NCBI RefSeq assembly: GCF_031877795.1
Contig: NC_133935.1
Span: 48,879,330-48,943,329 of the forward strand
DNA length: 64,000 nt
Source: Strix aluco
Taxonomy: Eukaryota > Chordata > Aves > Strigiformes > Strigidae
Direction: 5' to 3'
Under the pieces are notes generated by a model. The model saw nothing but the letters and a program-made list of their open reading frames with translations. It had not been told where the DNA came from and did no database searches. The translations under genes and the position numbers were made by a program. Position 1 is the stretch's first letter; every line of letters starts with the position of its first letter. Below, in pieces: positions 1-12,700 of this stretch.

Positions 1-900
1 CCTTGTGACCTTCAGGTCCTCTGTTATGCAGACTTGCCTTCAAGTCTGCTTGGCTTCAGCTTTTGATCTCAATCTGTGAGTCCACATCCAACTAAGTATT
101 TGTACCTTGCAATTTTCCATAGCCTTCTAAGCAGTGTCTGAATGAGCAAGGAACAAAGTCTCCACATGTCTCTTCTGCTGGATCATTTATTTTTCTACTC
201 CCTTTAGCTCTCACCATGCCTTCATCAGCTCATGTGAATGACTGCATTGAAACTGTATGTCAGGGTTTGTATTAAATTTGGATAGCATACTGTTTCTTCA
301 ACAGTCAAGTTCAATGTCTTCATCAGAGGTAAAGTGCTGGTTTTGTTCACCTGTGAAATTGGTCATCTTCACCATGTACCTGAGTGTTATCTTACACAGC
401 TCACATAGATTTACTGACAGACCAATTCTGTATTTAGAATCTGGAACCTTGCAGTGCACTGTGGCTGTTACATATCTTTCTCCAGGTCGTTTTCTGGCTT
501 CTTAAGACCTTGCTGTGTCTCATTGCTGCTGAGAATTTCTAACTGGTCACATTATTGTTCCTTCTCTTTCTCACTTTATAGATGTTTTGGATCCATGACA
601 TGTTGGTTGCTGGTCATATCTACAATAATTTTTGTCATCCCAAACTGACATTATTCCACCTCTGTCCAGATGCTGTATCTATTACTAGTCTTTTGAAGAC
701 TGTAGCTGCTTGCAGACTTCTGCAAACTATGAATTTGCATTGCTTTAAGTCTTTTGATGGCATCTTCAGTTCTGTTAGATCTTCCTAAACTTTCTTTAGA
801 TCAGCTTTGAAGTCAGAGACCTCTGTTGTTTCACTATAGCTCATATTCTCTTTAAAAATTAGATGCTGCCACCTTTAAAGCTTTTCCATAAGTGGTTAGC
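1..900 (-). pseudogene. Decayed coding-like stretch, possible processed pseudogene
   Basis: Read on the minus strand, this stretch gives long runs that look like a charged, helical protein. They are broken by scattered stops and change frame several times, for example near 760-840 (SETTEVSDFKADLKKV then a stop) and near 430-490 (RYVTATVHCKVPDSKYRIG). No introns are visible between the runs, which would fit a retrocopy. I could not assign a parent gene, and the left end lies outside the window. AT-rich DNA often translates into plausible peptide by chance, so this is a weak call. Confidence 0.25.
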
Positions 901-3900
901 CCATAGCTAAAATTTATAAAATTACTATTTTGGTAGCTAAACATTTCAATTTGTTTGCTTGGACATTTCTTATATGGTCTTACACAGTGGCTACTGGGTG
1001 TGCTAAATGCATGGCTTTTCTGAGGCAACAGAAGTAATCATACATTTCATCGTTCTCTGATTCATAACTGGTTTACCCAATTAAATGTTCACTTTAAAGG
1101 TGTTAAATTTTAGTACTATTTGGAATTAACTCCTTTATTAATAATGAAACTTTTACCTCAAATGAAAATTTTCAGGTTAACACCTTTTTATTTAAAAATT
1201 AGAAGGTCATATAAATATTTTTGAAAGATTCTTAGTCTTTGAAAAGGAAATGAAATTGAACTGTATCAGATATAGTGTAGCTTGTATTTCCAGAAATTCT
1301 CATTTCACTGCCCTGAAGTATTTCAGTGTCGGTTCATAAGTCCCTCTTGTTCCAGTTCCTGGATTCTTTCAAGATGGTATCAACATTTTCTGGTTGGTTT
1401 TATCATGAAATTTGGACTCTGCAGGCCAAGTGCTTTTGCCTGTCACCTATGTTGATTTAGGCAGTATTCAATTCTGTAAGCAAGAGAGCAGTCCAGTCAC
1501 AGATTTTAACAGCAGATTTATCTGATTAAGAAAGTGCTCCCTTACTTATCTTATATTCTTTCTTAATGTGTGGGCCTGACAGAGACGGGACTCTTGGGGA
1601 ATAGAATGCTGAATTCTGCATTATGTTTCTGCAGTTTCCTTTCATATGTTGTTCAGAGATTCAAGAAACACCTCAAGGGTATAAAGTGAAGGAGCCACAT
1701 TTCTTCTTCCCAAGAACTTTGCAACCTATCTCATTTTGTGTATAGTTTGTCTTCTCATCCGAGAAGTGTTTTCTGATCAGTATGAGATATGTATATCCCA
1801 GCATGAAGCCTGGATGTACTTTTTGAGATGAATACTGATTCAGATCCTTAATGTTTCAACTACAAATTCTACTCCTGAAGTAAACATAGGAGAGTAAACA
1901 GTTTCTCTTAAAAATAAAACCATAGGAACAGCCTCATGACAAATCATAGAACTTTGCAATCACTTTGTATTGTAATAAAGAAGGCCTTTGATATTGCTAT
2001 AGGCACGACCTAACCCAGCTATAGGTGAGGGCTCTATTATAAGCACTGTCTTTCAGGGTTTATGACTCAGCAGGGAAAGCATGTTTCTGGTTGAGATGTG
2101 GTACAGAAGCTCACTCTCTTTCTCTGCTGTAAGAAGCTGCCTAGAGTGTAATTTTATTCTGACCCTCCTGTTGCAAAATCCATTTGACACTGTAACAAAA
2201 ACTTCTTTTCTTAAAAAAACACACATTCAGTCTATAACAACATTTCAGAAGCTGGAAAACAGATTTACGAAGAGAGTTGGACTGAGTGTGCTAGCTGAAC
2301 AGAGTAAGGCCAGTCATGTCACATTCTGCCTCCCCTCATGTGTGGCATACAAAGTAGAATGACCCTTTGTATATGAAATCAAGAAGTTTTTGTTTTCACA
2401 ACTGAACAAAGCCCTTGCATACAGTAAGGGCTATACAGCAGCCACTTACAGCCTGATCCTGCACGTCTTAAGAAAGAACACCTCCCCAGTAAAGTTAATA
2501 GTCTTCTCTTTTTTCAGAAGGAAGTACAAGACTGAGCCAACAATTTAAACCAGTAGTTCACTACTTCATTGAGTACTGTCATTAGTTAAGTTGTCATCAT
2601 TTCAAAGTGAAAAAAAAAAGTTCAAATCCAATAGTAAATAAAGGTGTCTTGCAGCTCGACATTTTAATTCACACAGTGAAACATTTCCTCAAATGAATGC
2701 TGGAATATGACAGACCTTCTGCTCTTATTTCTGTGGTATTCAGGAAAGTGGAGCAGACCTGATCATTCAGGAATTCCTCAGGTGGCTATTTGTATTGTAA
2801 TTTGGTTTTCCTCGGTTGTATAAATTGTCTTGTTCTCTACAACTATATCACTGACATGGTTAAAGTATCCATGAGCTCTAAGTAATGTACTTAGGGTATT
2901 TGTCACTGTGACAGTTGGTCCGTAGACTTTCAAAGATAACACAATGCGCTGCAAAAACATAACTTTAAACTTAGGTATGTTCCCTGACCTCATTTTAGGC
3001 TGAGCTTGTTGTCTGAGATACTATGCATTTTACTCATTGAGATACAAGATATTTGGTCCCTTACCATTTGAAGATTGAAAGCCTGAAAAACATCATTGCG
3101 AGTGAAGCTGCCTTTTGGGCCTCCCAAGTTTATATACTAATTCAGTTCTCCTCACAAATGAATGTTCTGCTTAACGAAATTGAACTGTTTTCATTTCCCT
3201 GACAAAGGCTGCTGCATGCAGTTCCTGTAACTTGCATCAGTGTGTTGATTGTAGAATGTACAGGTCTGTTTCCAACTAGCCTGTGATAACCAAGGGGGAT
3301 GTAAATCTAATTACATGCAAAAAAGCTACAGTGTGTTGCAATAACATTCAAGATTTGACTTCAGCTGACAAAAGCAAGGAAATTCCAAGTGAAGATTGCT
3401 GCTATGTCCTTACTTCACCCCTTTGTATTTCAGAGTTTCAGGGCTTCAGAACTGTGCTTTAGAACTTGACTGTGTACTGTGTACAAAACAGTGTTCAAAG
3501 GGCATTGTCACAATGTCAGACTTCTAAAAATCAGGCAACTTGTGCAACTGTAGTTTTGACTCCCTTGTGAGTGCAAAGTATGATAGAATTCAGTAGCCTA
3601 TGAGACACCATTTTTCTATTTTGCCACTTCCTCATTCAGGACACAAAATAGATGCCTCTCACAGAAGAAAATAGCTGGTTATTTTAAATCTCTGCATGCA
3701 GCAAGTGCCCATTGCCTTATTTATTTATTCGTTCAGTGAATAACTACTTAGGTATTCTTAGGGCATTTGTCATTGTGATACTTCATTAGCATTACTGGAA
3801 TTATTTCTGTGTTTCCTTTACAAGAGAAGAAATATAGTTTCATTTTACTTACAAGGGAGTGGGGATTAGGTCTACAGAGGGCCTTGGTACTGCACTGCTC

Positions 3901-5030
3901 AGATTTGTGGCAGTTAACATTGAAGAACCTTGCTGGTAGGGGAAATCAATCGCAACCTGTTCTCTATCCAGGTTTCCTATATGGTACATGGAGGAAGCAA
4001 GTGGAGGAACAGGATCACGTGGGATCCACTCTGAACAAGAAACTGGTGAAACTTTTCACTGTGAAAGGCCAATGACATTTATGTGACTGAAGTCACCATG
4101 ACCGGGGCTTCTGTCTGTTGTGTCCCATGAGCAGGTATGACTGCTATTGGAAAACTGGGAGATGGACTATGCGCCTTTGTCTCAGTTGCTACAGTGCTAA
4201 TTAAGGAATGTTAAGTTATGTCCACACTGCAAGTTCATAACCAGGACATGGACAAATAGTCCGTTTTGCCAACACAGCTACATGGGAGGTATTTCAATGC
4301 AGAGGCAGAGCAGGCAGGCAAGTACAGCTGCAAAACTTATAAGTGTGTCTCTCAACATGGTCAAAACTGAGTTGGAAGGAGCTGCTTACTCCACTTGGAG
4401 TTCACCTCAGTAAACTCTTTCATGTTAGATGCCTAAGGGGGCCCCTTTACACAGGATGTGAATATTTAATGGACAGGAGAAATCATCCTGCCCTTTTCTT
4501 ATAGTTCAGTGATTAAACCCCGAAAACTTGGCTTGTGGGGGACCTGGGTTTGGTTTCATCCTCCATCTGTGAACATAGAAACTAATATTTTCTTTCACCT
4601 GGGCGTGCTATAACCACCATAGGGTTATTCCAGCTTCCTTAATCCTAGCCACTCAAGTCATTTAGTTGTGACTGTCTGGGCTGAACTTTTAGGAGTAGAA
4701 TTAGCTTGCTGGGAAGTATATGCTAAAGTGGTCAGAGATGTTTTGGGAACCTCACTGAAATAAGAATTAATGGAATGTGAGCACTTCCGTAGCTGGAAAG
4801 CAACTAGATGAGAATTTTGAAGACATTCATTTTGGATTTGAGGATCATAAGCGTTCATTTGCAGCATCTGAGTCCTCTTACCGCTGTAGTCACCAAGACT
4901 TGTCTCACATCGCAAGCAAATGAATGACAGAGAGCTGGACTGAGGCGTCAGCGTACAGACAAATACGTCAGGCTATGGAAAAATCAACATGGGGTTTTGT
5001 AGATAGAGAAGCTTTGTCATAATTATGAAG
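901..5030. other. Intergenic, no gene seen
   Basis: AT-rich sequence. Open frames are short, and none has splice-site context or family motifs that I recognise. A simple TTTA repeat lies near 3,719-3,730. No RNA gene was recognised. Confidence 0.6.
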
Positions 5031-5034
5031 TTCT

Positions 5035-6150
5035 TTGACGAAATCAACAAACTGATAAACCAGGGTGATAGATTCATTGTAGTGATTTCAAAAGAGCTTT
5101 TGGCACAGTCCCTCACCAGTGCTGCTAAAGAGCATTAGCTGTCATAGGTTAGGAAGGAAACCTGTCCTGTGAATTATAACTAGCTGAAAGAGAAGAGTTA
5201 ATGGGGTAGCAATAAATAGTCGTTTTTTACACTGCGGGAGAGTTATGATTGGACTCCCACAGGGCTTCATGCTGGGACCTGCACTAGTTAGCATACTCAC
5301 AAATGGTCTTTGGAAGGAGCGTGAGTAAGGAAGCAGCACAGTTTGCTGCTGATGCAAAATCCTTTACAGTAGCGGAGTATGAAGCTGACAGCGAGGAGTT
5401 TCAACGGATCTCATTCTGCTGAGCAGCATGGGTGTTCAACTAGAAGTTGAAATTTAGTCTCGATAACTGTAAAGTAATGCATACAGGCAAAACTGATCTT
5501 AATTATGTGTGCCCAGTGTTAAGTTCTACATATGCTGTTATTGCTGATGAAGGAGCTCTTAGAGTCTCTATAGGTGATTCTTTGGAAACTTCATTTGCAG
5601 TTCCAAGAGAAGAATACCAGGAATTACTAGAAAATGAAGGCAGAATGGAGCAGAAAACGTTGTGACATCTTTGTGTACATCAGCGGTACGGCCACATCTA
5701 GAGAACAGTATGAAGCTCTGGTTTCCCAGGTCAGAAAGAAGGTAAAGGTAGAAAATAATAAAATATGGAGAGTAGTTTCTGTTTAAAACATGACTACCAA
5801 CACTTGGACTTTTCAGCTTGAAAAAGACAAAAGTGACAATGCCTGGATGACTGAGGGAAGGTGATAGAATAATATAAAATGATGACTTTTGGAGAGAAAG
5901 TAGGGAGCTCGCATTCACTTTTTCTAGTAAGTGGGGAAATAGTGGACAGCAGCTTTAAAACAACCAAAAGGTAGTCTTTTTCTCAAATGCTGCAGGACTC
6001 AAGTATGGAGCTCACTGCTTCCAGAAATGTAGCAGCTAAAACTGTCATTACTTTCCAGAAGGGACTAAACTCAAAAGAGAAGCGGTGCACTGGCAGCTAG
6101 TGAATGGAATGGAATACAGTGGCCTTTGGCTCAGGTTTTTCCTAATGAAT
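5035..6150 (+). mobile_element. Ancient CR1-type LINE fragment
   Basis: The plus strand carries degraded pieces of a CR1-family reverse transcriptase ORF and its 3' end in the right order. Near 5,085-5,120 is a relic of the DFxKAFxTVPH motif. Near 5,250-5,290 is a relic of the GLPQGxxLGP motif, and near 5,340-5,360 a remnant of the FADD region. A segment resembling the CR1 'DNCKVMH.GK' block follows at 5,460-5,500, and the PHLE.-type block at 5,690-5,720. The 'LGLFSLEK' block follows at 5,800-5,830. Frameshifts and stops throughout show that it is dead. The divergence suggests an old amniote CR1 rather than a bird-specific subfamily. Confidence 0.8.
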
Positions 6151-6559
6151 GATTTATTGAAAAGTCTGAATATATATCAAGAAGGTTTGTGCTATACCTG
6201 ACCTGTTCTTTATACTCTCTTCCTGACTGTTTAGTCCTGGTCATTAAGTTCAGAAGCAAATTAGGCATACCTGTGTAGTCTGATACAGTATGGCCATTTG
6301 GCAGCTAGCACAGGAGAGAGACACCAAGATGGTCAGGGGACTGAAAAAATGGTGTATTGTGAAAAGACCAAGAGAACTGATATTGTTCAGCCCTGAGGAG
6401 GTGGCTAAGGGAAGATCTTACTGCTATTGTCTGCATGGAAGACCAAGCCAGATTCTTCTCAGAGGTGCGTAGTGAAAGACCAAGAGGGAATGGACACATG
6501 TTGAAACATGGTAAATTCTGCTTAGATATAGAGATAGAGTTATATATTTATTTATTTGT

Positions 6560-6752
6560 TTGTTTATGTAATGAAGGTGGTCAAATATTGGAACAAGTTG
6601 CCCAGAGAGGTTGTGCAACCTCCTTCCTGGGAGACACTCAAAGCTTGACTAGACATCATCCTGAGCAATCTAACTGGCCCTGCTTTGAGCAGTAGGTGGT
6701 CCTAGGTGGCCTCCTGAGGCCCATTACAACCTCCATGGTTCAGTCTTGTTAA
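6560..6752 (+). mobile_element. CR1 LINE 3' fragment
   Basis: The hallmark CR1 3' text is present: a 'gcccagagaggttgtgcaacctcc' type block at about 6,600-6,625, then the GLE-type ending and 'ggcctcctgaggcc' at about 6,708. It is a separate, probably younger insertion than the element just upstream, and is truncated at its 5' end as CR1 copies usually are. Confidence 0.8.
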
Positions 6753-9700
6753 GACAGGTTCTTACCATGTGCTTGTGCCCTAACTATACATTATTTTATA
6801 TGCTATATTCATTGACAAAAGTGGAATATATTTGGTCTGGGTTAACTAATATATATTAAAACTCAGTGCAAGAACATAGTGGGGATAAGACACTTTGGAC
6901 TCTTGCCATAAAGAAGTCAAGAGTCAGCTGTGGTACTTTCTGTCTAGTGGCTTGACAGTAGTCATTAAAATACTTAGTAAAAATACATCAAGAAGAGGAG
7001 TTGTTCGTCAGGGTGCAGCTATAGCAGGAGTCAGTAAATGGTACTGTTGTCCATGCTTACAGTTTTGTTTTTTACTTCCAGTGTCTTCCTTAAACAAATG
7101 ATATATAATTAGTTTGTCAGACACTGAATGATGGGGAAGAGTATACCTAGCATAGCATGTGCTGCTGTGTCACAACGATGTGATTGTGTAAGTGTGTATT
7201 CTCTGCATTTGCATCAATCCTGTCTCCAACACGAAAGCTGGTAAAAAGGTGTTCTTCACCCTGAGTTCTCTAACTAGGGTCAGTACTTCTTGGTATTTGG
7301 GTTAAGATTTTTGAAAGATAAGATAGTGCTGTTTGTGACTGGCTGCTTCTGTTCAACAGCTAGTATGTATGGCATGAACAGACTACAAAAATACCCAAAA
7401 CTGCCCATCACTGTTTTCTCCTGTAATAAGAACTTTTATTTGTAAGCTGCAGACCCTGCTACAGCTCAGCAATTTAACGACAGTGTGTTCACCAAGAATA
7501 CTTATGGAATAAGCTGAGTCCTATAGTTTTAAAGAACAAATGCACTTCAACTTAATTACAGTCAGGCCTGAATAAAAATTAAAGGGTTTGCATGTCTGGT
7601 AGTCTATATGTGGGTAGAAAGGCAGTGAGGTTAAGATAATAGGCTCAAAATGTATTCTCAGAAAACATTTAAAACCACAGCAGGGTGTGATTGTATGCAA
7701 ATAAGTATTTTTGCAATAGCAGATTAAACACCTTATGGAATTTGTATGGAAAACTGCATGCTTGTACATGATGCAAAGTATGATTAAGCACCAGTGTGTG
7801 GAGTTTTTGCCTTTGGTAAAAAATTAAGGTAGATTTAAATCAATCAATGGTTTTCTTAGTCTTTCCACAGTATATATTGTAAGTTATGAATGGTGACTAC
7901 TAGGGAGAAAATGTTTAAAATAACACTACTTTTTCCTTGGGGCCTGCATCCTTACAAGAATATGTCCTGCTACTGTTTCCAGTCAGGAAAAGCACTGCAG
8001 TAGCAGAAAGTCTGGTGTAGCATATGAGATCTGAGACAATGAGAAAAGAAAACTGGCAAATTGATGTAACTTTTACTAGAACAGGTGTTAGTGGTATGTA
8101 TTTTGCCATCAGCTTACAGTATGACTTACAGAATGTTTTTTATAAAAACTTCAAAGTATCTTTTCGGTGCTTTGCATGAGTGGATGGATTAATCATCCCA
8201 AGTTCCAGGACTACATTTAAATAAACTTTTTTTCCATGCTTGGAGATTGTTAAAATAACTCTGAGGGGACCCTGTTTAAAAACGCAGCAGGTACCTTCAC
8301 AAAAATGTATAGTTAGCATTGGCATAGGCCAATGCTCTACTTGGTCATTTGCATAACTAAGGGACATTGTGGTTGGCAGAATGACTGAATTGTCTTTGAG
8401 AGATGGTCTTTAATGTCAAATTCTAATCTACATTACATACCAGAGTTCTGTATCTGCCTTTCTGAAACTCCTTTCTCTAAGACACAAGTTATTGTACCCT
8501 GTGCAATGAGAGAGGTACCTGGGCTTTTTTGAGAAAATTGCCTTTTGGTGTGCTCAGGAAGAACGTTTAAAGGAACATTTAAAGTTGCAACATGGATTTT
8601 TTTCCCCTAGCAGTGATAGATCTGACTTAGCAAAATCAGATATAATGGTGTTTTTCCTATCTGGAGTAGAAAAGATAAAATACATTACTTCAAATTAACT
8701 TTGATGTAAATAGTGAAGTAAATTGGACCCACAGTGACCTTGTGCAGTTTCTCTGTGGTGGTTATATTACTTTATACAAGAAATAAAAGCTTCTCTGAAG
8801 AAGTCAAATTGTCATGTTGAAAAACATTGAAACACACTCTCTGTCTTCCAGAACAACTCTGCCTGCTCAGCAGTAAATCTGCAGAGGAAACCCAGGCTCA
8901 CACTGGCAGGATTACTCTTCTTTCCTGCCTCTTAATCATAATTTGTTAGTGAAAACAGTCGTCAAAGGAAGTGCAAGATCAGCAGCTCTGAACACTGGTA
9001 CAGCAGGCTCTGCTCTCCTTCATTCATGTGCTTTTGCCCCACGTACTCCAAAATCACATCCAGACGTGAATGGATGACTGAGCACTCTGATGTATACAGA
9101 CAGATGAAAATCAGAGGACTGTGAAAGGTATTACCTACCCACTCTCTTGAAGGGTCTCACCCCTGCTTGGGGAAAGGCTCAGTTTATGAAGCTGCTGCTG
9201 AACTACTGATCATAGCATGTCATTTTAAGAGAAGAAAAATATAAATGCCAGAATTTTTTTATTTCTCCCCAGTATATAAGGAGTGGACTTCTTCAGGAAA
9301 GTGAGAACCTTCTTACCATGTGGGCAGAAACCATTAAGTGAGGGTAACAGGCCATCCAAGGTGAGGAACCACTCTAGTCCTTGAAAAAGCAACTTTTAAA
9401 ATTAGAGCTGAGACAGCCAAAATACAAGTCTGAGATAATTTTGGGCATGTTCCCTCAGAAGAGGCATAGAAGAAGAGATGAAGTATGGTAAAGCAGAATT
9501 ATTGGTAATGGAATATAAAGCTGCTTTTACAGTGCCTCATTTTGCAGAGAATTTATTATTTCTCAGTTTTAGGACTGCCTAAATTCACACAGAAAGCTGG
9601 TAGAAGCAAAGTACATAATTGCTTGAAACAATGGAAATAAAAGCAGACTTGTTAGTTTAATGGTATTTTAAGCAATAATTATTTTAAGCAGGAATAATTA

Positions 9701-12700
9701 TATTTCCCTTCAATTACATATAATAGCACATATTTTAAGCCAAATCAGGGACAGAATCAAAATATATACCAACATTATTCTCTCACACAGAAACAAGGAT
9801 GGGGAAGAGTCTGAAGGGTGGAGACCAAGGAAGTCCTGCTCATGGAATTTTTCCCAAAGCAGTTCGATTCAGATGGGACCAGCTAACTACTACAGAGAGA
9901 GATTTGTCCCAATAGTGTTGTTATTCCATACTGCCTCTTAGCAGGAGGAGAGAAAGACAACAGAACAGGTTTTGCTTTAATGAAGCATTTTTTAAAATGG
10001 CTTGTATTTATATTGAAGAATCCCAAAGAAATAGATCTTCAAGTGAGAAAAGTTGAAGTTTATGAGTCTGACTCTTGGGGAAATTCATTCCACTGCTGAG
10101 AAAGCTGCAGGCGCCTTGTGAAAGAGAGCTTCATTATGACAGCAGAACCAAACTGGTAACTGTGGACCGACCGTAGGTGATCTTTGATGGCTTTTTTCCT
10201 TTTCTGTCTGTCATACCCTTGGCCTTCCCTGAGATGTTCAAATAATTGCTCTTTGTGTCAGAGCTCCGGGCAGGCTGCATATCCTGGTCTCATTCAAGAC
10301 CACTTGTCAGTGCAAACCTCTATGAAGCAGTCCTAAAGTATTTGGGGTTTTTGTTCTGCATTCATAATTGGCGGGTACAGGCTTATTTTGTCAAAGTAAT
10401 GAAGCAAGATGCTTAAGGTTTTTGTTCTTAAGTTTTCTTCCCAAGGCTACTTAGTTCTGTACCAAACAACTGCATGCCCACTCCAACCCTCAAATCAAAG
10501 CCCTTTTGATACAAATGGGAGATTTTCAGAAAATTTTGGCTCAAGTTTTGTTTCCATCTCTCCTTTTTTAAAACCATAAGAGCAATTCTCATGCAAGCAT
10601 TCCAGGAATACCAGTTTTTTAAAATAAGCTTATTTTGTTAAAGATGGTGAAACCCATAGATAGCAGTCGCTTCACTTATCCACTATAGTCAGACTGAGTT
10701 GTGTTGCCACAGGATGAGATCTGTACTGAATGTTTCTTCAGTTCAAAGTGGATAAAGAGTGTAATTTTAGAGCTGAAAGACATTGCTTAGAGTTCAAGTA
10801 AAGAACTACAATTTCTTATACCACCCATCCTATATTGCCCATTTAGATCGAAGGCCTTCAGGCCCGGAACTCTGCCTGTGCATTTTACATGTACAGTATT
10901 CTCAGGATACGATATAAATAATAATATATCAGCAGTGGAGGGAATAGCCCAGTGGAGCAACCCACAACTGAGTGATATTATGGAACAAGGCCAACATTAC
11001 TTCAAAACCACTTTTTTTTTAGACAAAGTCAGTCAAATGCCTAAATTAAAATCCCACTCAATTGCTTTGATCTTATCAGATGCAGTATCTGTATGTTCAT
11101 TTAATAAGCCTCTCATGCATTTTATCTTTATGCTTAATTTGAATATGAGAAGCAAACACATTTTATATAGTTGTTACTCTCCAATTACTACAAAAGCTTC
11201 TTAGAATCTTTGATCATGAGAATGTTATTTCAAACCCAGTTCTGCTTCACAATTACAAAGTGTCTTTACTGAAGTTAGTTTGGATGCAATTCTAGTCCAA
11301 GTGGAGTAAACCACAGTCAGTACTCAAAAACCAGGTATGACTACGGAGCAGTAAAGCGATCAGAATGCACCCAAGTAACTGAGTTGATTTATTTGGTGGT
11401 GGGGTTTTTTTAGACAGAAATTCCAACCAAAGCTGTAATGATAACAAGTCTCTGGCACAGCACATCAATGATTTAGCATTAGATGCAGTTTATAAAATGT
11501 TACTATTATTAAAATACTGTAGATCAGCAAATTTTATTTTTTATATCAGGGACACTACAATAAAGGTTCAGCCACAGGGATTTGGGTTTTTGTTGCATTT
11601 TTACACAAGGCCACAGAGGGGTGACACAGGTATAATGGTCGCTAACAAAGTTCAACGTGCTTCTGTGTGGATAGCTGTTAGATGGTTACAAAATGTATTG
11701 TCACACAAACTACCTCTAGATTTAGGCAAGACTCTGAAGCTAGCACTCTACAGCATCAGTGTCGGATAAATCTCTGGAAGTAACAGCAACAGCAAAAACA
11801 AATTATATTTTGCATTTTGTCTTACAGATCATTTGTCTTCAGTACTTGTTGAGTGGTGAAGGGGCTGCAGCATAGAACTGAGGAGAGAGATGGAACTTAT
11901 AAAGGGCAAATCTTTGGGCAAATGTACAAAATACAAGAAAATAATTTTACTGCAAAGTCAACGAGAGGGCATACAGCAGCAATAGCTAGGTGACAAATTG
12001 AAAAACAGTTTGTTTAAATTTATGCGTAGGTATCTATCAGACTTCCAAAAGCCTTAGCTTAATACTTGTAAAGGATTGCTGTAAAGTCTAACTATCGTGA
12101 AATATAAAACATTATTAAAGTGGCCCCTTTCTCAAGTGGCCTTTCTACTATGAAAACGTGGCTTCTTCATTTACTGATTTATTGCCTTCATTCATCAGAG
12201 GTCTGATTGAAACCTGGTGACTTCACAAGGATTGAAGGTCAGATTTATTTAGTGAAATACTAAGCATTTCCAGTTCCAAATGCAGAGGCAGGGCACTTGC
12301 AAGTGTTTAGTACCATATGGGGTCAGATTAGACTATGAACAAACTTTAAATAAATTTAACTTTTCAAACAATGAAACCATGAAAAGTTTTACTGCTTTTT
12401 CATTTTAAAATATATGTACTGTGTCAGCCTGTTCCAAGAAAGTAACACTGAAACTCATATAAATTAATCATCTTTACAGTAATGACTTTGTTTCTGCCTT
12501 TTATCCTTGAGGGAAAAAAAATACTAGAAAGAATTCACAGCCTTAGAAATGTATCTTCTCTATTCTCAACAAATGCAGAAGGACTAGGACTCATTTCTTG
12601 TTTCTTAATAAAAAGTAAGCAAAACTCAAAACACAGTTTATTTTAAATTCGTCTAGACTGCCTTACCTATTTGAAATTGCAGACTCATGACTGTTAAATA

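Noticed and set aside
5568-5918. A 116-codon minus-strand open frame
   Set aside because: It is antisense to an ancient CR1 fragment.
10878-11204. A 108-codon plus-strand open frame in the intergenic region
   Set aside because: Its length is within chance for this base composition, and it has no splice context or family motif.
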